From a virus, in the IMG/VR virus record IMGVR_UViG_3300044628_000219, positions 1-33,977 of that record: a DNA stretch of 33,977 nucleotides; one strand, written 5' to 3'. The stretch's first letter is position 1. Every line of letters starts with the position of its first letter. The position numbers and the translations under genes are program-made. Positions 29,574-33,977 of this stretch are shown piece by piece. Below the pieces are notes generated by a model. That model was given only the letters and a program-made list of their open reading frames with translations. It did not search any database and was not told the origin of the DNA.

Positions 29574-30147
29574 ACCTTCTGAATTAAAAAATATAGATAC
29601 ATCTGTTCTTGAAACGATTAAATCGAATCAAGGAAATAAATTATTTGAAAGAGCGCAACAAGAATATCCATATCTTTCTGGCAAAGATATAGCGTATAAA
29701 TATTCTCCAAACCAAGGAAGGGGATTTCTTGAATTTTATGACCCTGAAGAAACAGGATCTCCTGAATATCCTCGACCCAAAGAACTTCCTTTGGGGAAAG
29801 TTGGAATTGAAGTTTTTGATCCAAAAACAAGACCTATAGACATATTGGCTGATTATGTAAGCCACTATGGAGTTGAGAAAGATCCTTACCTTACACAACG
29901 GTATCAAGAATTTATCAACTCAATGAGTCCAGAACAGCGACAAATTCTAAGAGAACAATATCAGTATTACCAGCAACATCCAGAATATAAAGAGCAACGC
30001 CCGTATGAAGAATGGGAAAAAATAAGTGGGTTGCCAGGATATTTTAGGGGTTATACATTTAACCAATGGGAAAACCCACAAGAAATGTATAGCCCTCAAC
30101 AAATACAATTACTTGACCAAGTAAGACAATACTTAGGAATAAAATAA
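29566..30147 (+). CDS. Hypothetical protein with KVGIEVFDPKTRPIDILADYVSH motif
   Basis: A 193-aa protein starting at TTG 29566 after GGGAG, overlapping the endolysin end. It has YPYLSGKDIAYKYSPNQGRGF, then SPEYPRPKELPLGKVGIEVF and a C-terminal GYFRGYTFNQWENPQEMY. These strings recur in a family of aquatic-phage proteins of unknown function. The gene is visibly richer in A and T and in AAA/GAA codons than its neighbours, which suggests separate origin. It could be a virion protein that protects or delivers DNA, but nothing shows this. Confidence 0.65.
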   Translation: MAEPSELKNIDTSVLETIKSNQGNKLFERAQQEYPYLSGKDIAYKYSPNQGRGFLEFYDPEETGSPEYPRPKELPLGKVGIEVFDPKTRPIDILADYVSHYGVEKDPYLTQRYQEFINSMSPEQRQILREQYQYYQQHPEYKEQRPYEEWEKISGLPGYFRGYTFNQWENPQEMYSPQQIQLLDQVRQYLGIK

Positions 30148-30380
30148 TGCCTAAGAAAAATGTCAAATTATCCGTCGGTAGGGGAGAGAAGCTACCAGCC
30201 TCACAGGGTGCTGGCTTGACTGCTAAAGGTCGTGCCAAGCATAACCGTGCTACTGGTAGCAACCTGAAAGCCCCCACCAAAGATTTTTCAAACCCTCGCC
30301 ACAAGTCTTTCTGCGCCCGTAGCCGCAGTTGGACAGGTGATCGAGGTAAAGCCGCTAGAAAACGATGGGGTTGCCGGTGA
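30147..30380 (+). CDS. Small basic protein with LTAKGRAKHNRATGSNLKAP and SFCARS motifs
   Basis: A 77-aa Lys/Arg/Gly-rich protein: MPKKNVKLSVGRGEK, then LTAKGRAKHNRATGSNLKAP and RHKSFCARSRSW, ending KRWGCR. These motifs define a widespread small family found in many phages, commonly next to late accessory genes; function unknown. The Cys pair (CAR and GCR) could bind metal. It begins with a TAATG overlap with the previous gene. Confidence 0.75.
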   Translation: MPKKNVKLSVGRGEKLPASQGAGLTAKGRAKHNRATGSNLKAPTKDFSNPRHKSFCARSRSWTGDRGKAARKRWGCR

Positions 30381-30889
30381 GTCATCCAGCACAGCTAGAA
30401 TTTGTTGCAAGTCTTAAAGCGCAGTTTCCTGACTACTTTGTTCGCAAGAATGTGTTGGAAGTGGGAAGCCTAAATATCAATGGATCTATACGTCCTTTTT
30501 TTGAGCAATGTATCTATGTTGGCGTTGATCTTGGCGCAGGAGCCGATGTTGATGTGGTGGCTAGAGGAGAAGACCTCGCCTATCCTGATCGCAGTTTTGA
30601 TGTTACTGTTAGCTGTGAGTGCTTCGAGCATAATCCTGATTGGGTAGCAACACTCAAGAACATGATCAGGATGTCTTCTGGCCTGGTCTTCTTTAGCTGT
30701 GCGACTACCGGACGTCCTGAACACGGCACACGGCGCACCAGCCCTCACGATGCACCCTTCTGCGGTGACTACTACCAGAACCTCACAGAACAAGACTTCA
30801 GAGAAGCATTTGACCTGTCAGAATTCCGACAGTATGCTTTCTCAACCAATGATCAAGCGCACGACCTTTACTTTTGGGGTGTCAAATGA
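30377..30889 (+). CDS. SAM-dependent methyltransferase (class I)
   Basis: A 170-aa protein from GTG at 30377, which overlaps the previous TGA (GTGA) and follows GGGG by six bases; an ATG at 30365 has no ribosome site. Motif I is VLEVGSLNINGS (residues 26-37) and Asp51 of YVGVDLG is the likely ribose-binding acid. DRSFDVTVSCECFEHNPDWVATLKNM follows as motifs II to IV. It is a small Methyltransf_11-type enzyme without a substrate domain. Target unknown (sugar, protein or DNA). Its stop overlaps the next gene by ATGA. Confidence 0.8.
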   Translation: MSHPAQLEFVASLKAQFPDYFVRKNVLEVGSLNINGSIRPFFEQCIYVGVDLGAGADVDVVARGEDLAYPDRSFDVTVSCECFEHNPDWVATLKNMIRMSSGLVFFSCATTGRPEHGTRRTSPHDAPFCGDYYQNLTEQDFREAFDLSEFRQYAFSTNDQAHDLYFWGVK

Positions 30890-31041
30890 AAGAAGGACTC
30901 TACGCAAACATCCATGCCAAGAGAGCAAGGATTAAGTCTGGTAGTGGCGAGAGAATGAGAGCGCCAGGAAGTAAAGGCGCTCCCACCGCAGCGGCTTTCA
31001 GGAAGTCAGCAAAAACAGCCAAACGAAAAACAACAAGATAA
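30886..31041 (+). CDS. 51-aa basic protein with GLYANIHAKRARIKSGSGE motif
   Basis: A strongly basic protein: MKEGLYANIHAKRARIKSGS, then GERMRAPGSKGAPTAAAFRK and a tail rich in Lys and Ala. The GLYANIHAKRxRI and GSKGAPTAxAF motifs belong to a widely shared small phage family of unknown function. It is the last gene of the late block, coupled to the methyltransferase by ATGA, and its 3' end is overlapped by a minus-strand frame. Confidence 0.75.
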   Translation: MKEGLYANIHAKRARIKSGSGERMRAPGSKGAPTAAAFRKSAKTAKRKTTR

Positions 31042-31093
31042 GAATAGTCAGCCCTGCTCCCGCTAGCATTCCTGCGACAAACAGGATACTCAC
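30998..31093 (-). CDS. 31-aa membrane micropeptide, antisense to the end of the late block
   Basis: GTG at 31093 overlaps the stop of the Cro-like gene (GTGA). The peptide is SILFVAGMLAGAGLTILILL followed by FFVWLFLLTS, a single hydrophobic stretch. It ends at TGA 30998-31000, inside the opposite strand's last gene. The hydrophobic composition and coupling support it; there is no strong ribosome site. An internal ATG at 31069 directly after AGGA is an alternative start. It resembles the 27-aa membrane peptide of the left cluster. Confidence 0.35.
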   Translation of the reverse strand: MSILFVAGMLAGAGLTILILLFFVWLFLLTS

Positions 31094-31329
31094 TGGATAG
31101 AACTACCTGGCAGGTAGCCCCGTATCTTGTTTAGACTCCAATCTGTCGCATCATGCACCGCCAGCAAATAGGTTGGCGTGAATGTCATCTTCCCATGCCG
31201 CAGTCTGCTCAAAACAGAAGGCGTGATCTCCAAAAACTCTGATAGTTCCCGATCATTCCTCAACTTGAACTCATCCTTGATGATGTCAAAGATGTCATTG
31301 TTTGGCGTTAGTGTTGTTTCCTCTGTCAT
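31090..31329 (-). CDS. Cro/XRE-like helix-turn-helix regulator
   Basis: A 79-aa protein with a helix-turn-helix at residues 26-47 (DRELSEFLEITPSVLSRLRHGK), flanked by short helices as in Cro-type repressors. Size suits a dimer without effector domain. It lies at the far end of the right early cluster, after TGAGGAGAAATC. Possible binding sites are the palindrome at 41-56 and the dyads in the divergent region. No CI-type partner or integrase is seen, so it is more likely an early-to-late regulator than a lysogeny switch. Confidence 0.75.
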   Translation of the reverse strand: MTEETTLTPNNDIFDIIKDEFKLRNDRELSEFLEITPSVLSRLRHGKMTFTPTYLLAVHDATDWSLNKIRGYLPGSSIQ

Positions 31330-31338
31330 GATTTCTCC

Positions 31339-32076
31339 TCAAGGTGCTGGCGTCAGAGCGCCTTCAAAGATATAGCTACCAACGTGCGCTAGGTGCGCCC
31401 AGGGTGCTGCAAAGATTTGACCGCCGTTCTCCCGCCAGATTCGGCAGAAGTGATAGTCCTCTGACAGCAGACGGTTTGTGCCTGGTTCGATACTGGTGGC
31501 GAAATACTCTTTGATCTCATCGGCCTTAATGTTGTTTGCTAAGTCGGTGACATCATTGGTATAGGTTGGCACTACATCAGCCAGCTTCTCAAATACTTCT
31601 CGCTTGATGATCATAAAGCCTGTGCCGCCGTTCCAAATCTCTACAGGTTCGTTGACCGGTACAGTCACCTCGCCTGCGTAGCCCACCAGGTTGACCACAA
31701 AACTGCCGGTGTGATACTTCAGTTGGTCATCAGGAACGCCTGCCTCCATAGCCCGCTTAACGCCTCCCCAATTGATTTCTTTCTTAGGGTAGATGCCACA
31801 AATAACATCTTTATCTGCCTCTAACATAGGAAAGACATCACCAGGATTAAAGCGTATGTCAGCGTCAATAAAGAACAGGTGGGTGCAGTCAGTCTTTAGG
31901 AACTGGTGAACAAGTGCGTTCCTAGCGCGAGTAATCAGGCTTTCATTAAAGATAAACGACATCGTTGACACCATGTTTTTGGCGTTCATCATGTTGTTTA
32001 GTTGTAGTAATGATTGAGTATAGAACCCGAAACACTGGCCACCGTACATAGGTGTTGCAATAAAAGGCTTTGTCAT
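31339..32076 (-). CDS. GT-A-fold glycosyltransferase
   Basis: A 245-aa protein from ATG 32076, which overlaps the previous stop (ATGA) and has AGGA upstream; an ATG at 32097 lacks a ribosome site. ESLITRARNALVHQFL (residues 45-60) precedes the metal-binding DxD, Asp71-Ala-Asp73, in FFIDADIRF. IYPKK, WNGGTGFMIIKREVF and LLSEDYHFCRIW are typical of a GT2-like family common in aquatic phages. It may glucosylate DNA, a virion protein or a host surface sugar. Being an early gene, it is more likely to modify DNA or host surface than the capsid (inference). Confidence 0.78.
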   Translation of the reverse strand: MTKPFIATPMYGGQCFGFYTQSLLQLNNMMNAKNMVSTMSFIFNESLITRARNALVHQFLKTDCTHLFFIDADIRFNPGDVFPMLEADKDVICGIYPKKEINWGGVKRAMEAGVPDDQLKYHTGSFVVNLVGYAGEVTVPVNEPVEIWNGGTGFMIIKREVFEKLADVVPTYTNDVTDLANNIKADEIKEYFATSIEPGTNRLLSEDYHFCRIWRENGGQIFAAPWAHLAHVGSYIFEGALTPAP

Positions 32077-32279
32077 ATTGTCATCCTGTAAAACCATTTG
32101 TCATGACGCCGCTGACAGTCGATCTGATAACCGTTCTGCCGCAACTCGGAAATAATGCTATTGACTGCACAAACACCTGCTTTCTGGATGATCTCCAGGG
32201 TAGTAAACTCGCCACCGCCTGACAGCAGATTAAACACGCGCTGTAGGCGATCAGACTTAGTTAGATTGGCTGCGTTCAT
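32073..32279 (-). CDS. Winged helix-turn-helix protein
   Basis: A 68-aa protein with a winged-helix pattern: SDRLQRVFNLLSGGGEFTTLEIIQKAGVCAVNSIISELRQNGYQIDC, then a wing-like C-terminus. The VCAVNSIISELR helix recurs in many small phage proteins and is likely to contact DNA. It lies between the nuclease-fold and glycosyltransferase genes with ATGA overlaps. It may regulate the early cluster. DNA-binding is inferred from the fold. Confidence 0.75.
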   Translation of the reverse strand: MNAANLTKSDRLQRVFNLLSGGGEFTTLEIIQKAGVCAVNSIISELRQNGYQIDCQRRHDKWFYRMTI

Positions 32280-32593
32280 GAAATATCCTCCACTCTTAAA
32301 ACGTATCTGCCTTTAACATTCTTGCGCCAGCCGTGTACTTCTATTCGTATACCGGCCTTACGGACTAACGCAACCGTGGGTGATTCTTGAATCTTCTTGA
32401 TGCGCTCTGCGACACCTGTGCTAGTCACTTGAACGGCTAACACTTCGTTCTCACGAATAGCCAGGATGTCGCACCAGCCCCACAAGTCTTGCCTCTGCTT
32501 GGTAAAGCTATTCCACTTCTCCACTATCGCGCAGAAATAGCCCTGCTCTCGGAGATGCTCAAGACTTCGTTGTGTAGGACTAGACTTAGCCAT
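32276..32593 (-). CDS. PD-(D/E)XK-fold protein with a QVTS variant motif
   Basis: A 105-aa protein resembling small phage nuclease-fold proteins (Holliday-junction resolvase/VRR-type). DLWGWCDILAIRENEVLAVQVTS has the conserved Asp of the core strand, but the usual E-x-K position is Gln-x-Thr. GVAERIKKIQ and GIRIEVHGWRK follow, as in the family. The missing Lys suggests weak or no cleavage, or a different catalytic set. It is encoded with the annealing and SSB-like proteins, so a role in recombination is likely. The start overlaps the SSB-like stop by TGATG. Confidence 0.65.
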   Translation of the reverse strand: MAKSSPTQRSLEHLREQGYFCAIVEKWNSFTKQRQDLWGWCDILAIRENEVLAVQVTSTGVAERIKKIQESPTVALVRKAGIRIEVHGWRKNVKGRYVLRVEDIS

Positions 32594-32895
32594 CAGAACG
32601 GAACTTCATCGTCCTTAAATGGGTCATACTCTCGCGGCTTCTTCAATGTCGGCGCAGGCGCTTCCATCGGTGGCTTGCGGTAATTAGGATCAGGTGTCCA
32701 GTTATCCTGTGCCAGAGAGATCAACTCGCCAACTCTGGTGGCTTTCTTCCAAGCAGCGATCTTGATTTGTTCTCCTGCTTTGAAATCTCTGTCTACAGTG
32801 ATTACGCCCTTGTAATCAGGTTGTGCCGACCCTGGTGCTTTCTTATCGTTCTGGAATAGAACGCCTTTACCTGCTTCTGACTGATGCTGTTTCAT
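32593..32895 (-). CDS. SSB-like protein with acidic C-terminal tail
   Basis: A 100-aa protein with an OB-fold-like start (GVLFQNDKKAPGSAQPDYKG, then IKIAAWKKATRVGELISLAQ) and a Pro-rich linker. It ends DPFKDDEVPF, closely matching the DDDIPF tail by which bacterial SSB recruits partners. It likely binds single-stranded DNA during replication and recombination. Its start overlaps the RecT-like gene by ATGA, and the neighbouring recombination genes support the call. Confidence 0.7.
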   Translation of the reverse strand: MKQHQSEAGKGVLFQNDKKAPGSAQPDYKGVITVDRDFKAGEQIKIAAWKKATRVGELISLAQDNWTPDPNYRKPPMEAPAPTLKKPREYDPFKDDEVPF

Positions 32896-33701
32896 GCTGC
32901 CTCCAGTGTGCTGACCGCTGCTAAGACTTTTGTTTTAGCTTCTGGTTTCATAGTTTCAATAACGTGCTGGTTCGCTTTCTTGAATGCTTTTAGCTTTTCC
33001 ATCTTTTGCTTGTCATCCAGTTTTCCCGCCTTTACTCGGTGGATCATTGAGTAAAAGATAGCTTCCCATTCCTCTAAGTTCTCCGCTGACTCGTATGGTT
33101 CCTCTTGCCCTGGAATGAAGACGTGCAAAAAATGCTCACCTATTTCCTTAGCTTTCGCTATGTCTTCGACGATCTCTGCTGCTCCCATATCCTTAACCTC
33201 TGGCGCACTAGCCTTCGCTGGTTTATCGTCAAAGTCTTGGACTTCCTCCACTGAGTACGTTCCGACAACACAGCCTGGGTAGACAGCCCGAATGCCTTCG
33301 CTAATGCATCGGCTTCTAAGCATCGCCCTTGGGTACTTAACCCATCCAGAACTAGGCTTGACCAGACCGATATGCTTTGCTTGATCAAGCGTCCAAGTAA
33401 CAGTGATACTGCCACCAGCAGGATGACTGAAAACGCCAGCGACTCTCTCATCTGTGTAATCCTTCCATTCGACTTTGCCGCCTGAGTTTTGGAAACGTGC
33501 CAGCATTGCGTCAGCTTTGAGTGCTGGTCTGCCTTGAATGATGTGATAGTCACGCGCAGCTATCGCAGGGTGCTGTCCTTCTGCTTGGGCTATCAGCATT
33601 AGTGCCATAGCTTCGTCTGCGGTCTTGACACCAAATAGACCGGACTTAGCCACAGCTAATGCCATACGTTCTATGTCTTGAACGGGTACTAAGTTACTCA
33701 T
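32892..33701 (-). CDS. RecT-like single-strand annealing protein
   Basis: A 269-aa protein of a family common in phages and usually annotated as a RecT/Bet-type recombinase. ALAVAKSGLFGVKTADEAMALMLIAQAEGQHP, then DYHIIQGRPALKADAMLARF and PRAMLRSRCISEGIRAVYPG are its signature blocks (residues about 12-150). The C-terminal 110 residues are charged and helical. It would anneal complementary single strands during phage replication and repair. TAGGAGATGAGAA precedes the ATG. The next gene upstream is YqaJ-like, a common pairing. Confidence 0.7.
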   Translation of the reverse strand: MSNLVPVQDIERMALAVAKSGLFGVKTADEAMALMLIAQAEGQHPAIAARDYHIIQGRPALKADAMLARFQNSGGKVEWKDYTDERVAGVFSHPAGGSITVTWTLDQAKHIGLVKPSSGWVKYPRAMLRSRCISEGIRAVYPGCVVGTYSVEEVQDFDDKPAKASAPEVKDMGAAEIVEDIAKAKEIGEHFLHVFIPGQEEPYESAENLEEWEAIFYSMIHRVKAGKLDDKQKMEKLKAFKKANQHVIETMKPEAKTKVLAAVSTLEAA

Positions 33702-33711
33702 TTCTCATCTC

Positions 33712-33977
33712 CTATTTCAAAAGGAATCGGCGTGAGCCTGGGGTTTCCACAACAAACTTGTTGTAAATATCTGGCATGGCTTGCTGGAACAACTTGCTGT
33801 CAAACTTGCTGCTTGCTTTAGCGGTGCGCCACGTTGCTAGGGTTCTGCCGCCTAAGTCTGTCAGGGTTGACTTGTCTGTCATGTAGCCCCTGATAGCGAC
33901 TTCCAAAGCCTCGCTCTGATCTTCTAGTTCCTTGATCTTGGACTTGTAGGCTTTGAGTGCTTCACAGGCTTTCTCGA
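33712..33977 (-). CDS. YqaJ C-terminal-like protein, 5' end cut by the window edge
   Basis: The frame is open to the right edge, with no stop; a TTG at 33906 is not needed as a start. The visible 88 codons give EKACEALKAYKSKIKELEDQ (coiled coil), then LTDLGGRTLATWRTAKASSKFD, LFQQAMPDIYNKFVV and TPGSRRFLLK, the pattern of the C-terminal part of YqaJ-type phage exonucleases. If the window is circular, the gene starts at position 13 and is only 92 aa, so it has no nuclease domain. If not, the nuclease lies outside the window. Confidence 0.75.
   Translation of the reverse strand, partial: EKACEALKAYKSKIKELEDQSEALEVAIRGYMTDKSTLTDLGGRTLATWRTAKASSKFDSKLFQQAMPDIYNKFVVETPGSRRFLLK

Noticed and set aside
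31103-31117. CTACCTG-G-CAGGTAG dyad as a terminator for the converging blocks
   Set aside because: The loop would be one base, it lies in the coding end of the Cro-like gene, and no T-run follows.
1-33977. Integrase, tRNA genes, CRISPR arrays, insertion sequences
   Set aside because: No tyrosine or serine recombinase motifs, no cloverleaf-like RNA, no regular direct repeats with spacers and no transposase-like frames were seen by eye.

Overview
This window looks like the whole, or nearly the whole, genome of a short-tailed (podovirus-type) double-stranded DNA phage of about 34 kb. The evidence is a large terminase, portal, scaffold-like protein, major capsid protein, adaptor and a nozzle-like tail protein, followed by fibre genes and three large proteins that look like internal/ejection proteins. 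There is no tape measure, tail tube or sheath. No integrase, excisionase, tRNA, CRISPR array or insertion sequence was seen, so a strictly lytic life style is likely. The M15 peptidase endolysin fits a Gram-negative host. The host cannot be named from the sequence. The moderate base composition and the style of the genes recall phages of freshwater Proteobacteria (inference only).

Layout. Positions 381-2937 form a minus-strand early cluster: a 53-aa membrane protein, a shortened DnaN-like sliding clamp, an NYATW-motif protein, a 27-aa membrane peptide, two small unknown genes, a cytosine-methyltransferase-like gene and a small basic protein. Positions 2938-3485 are a non-coding divergent control region with several inverted repeats and a perfect intrinsic terminator just before the late genes. 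Positions 3486-31041 are one uninterrupted plus-strand late block: small genes, glycosyltransferase-like DUF5672 gene, terminase, HTH protein, zinc-ribbon protein, portal, tiny basic peptides, scaffold, capsid, decoration-like proteins, adaptor, nozzle, fibres, 2OG-Fe(II) oxygenase, internal virion proteins, lysis genes and accessory genes. Positions 31090-33977 are a second minus-strand early cluster with a Cro-like regulator, a GT-A glycosyltransferase, a winged-helix protein, a PD-(D/E)XK-like protein, an SSB-like protein, a RecT-like annealing protein and a YqaJ C-terminal-like protein cut by the window end.

The two ends appear to join. If position 33977 is followed by position 1, the truncated minus-strand gene at the right end continues in frame for 13 bases to an ATG at position 13. 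That ATG is preceded by a leader (AAGGGGATTCGT) of the same type used by five other early genes. The joined gene is 279 bases (92 aa). The two minus-strand clusters are then one early region running 2937 to 381, across a 367-base gap, then 13/33977 to about 31000. The genome becomes two opposed transcription blocks with one divergent control region and one convergent junction.

How the genes work together. The early block supplies recombination and replication helpers (annealing protein, SSB-like protein, nuclease-fold protein, sliding-clamp mimic) but no DNA polymerase, helicase or primase, so the phage probably borrows the host replisome. The late block packages DNA, builds the head and short tail, and lyses the cell. 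Genes are packed with ATGA, GTGA and TAATG overlaps, so translational coupling is likely throughout. Several real genes are under 60 codons: two 13-aa Lys/Arg peptides between portal and scaffold, three small membrane proteins in the early block, a holin candidate next to the endolysin and four small late proteins.
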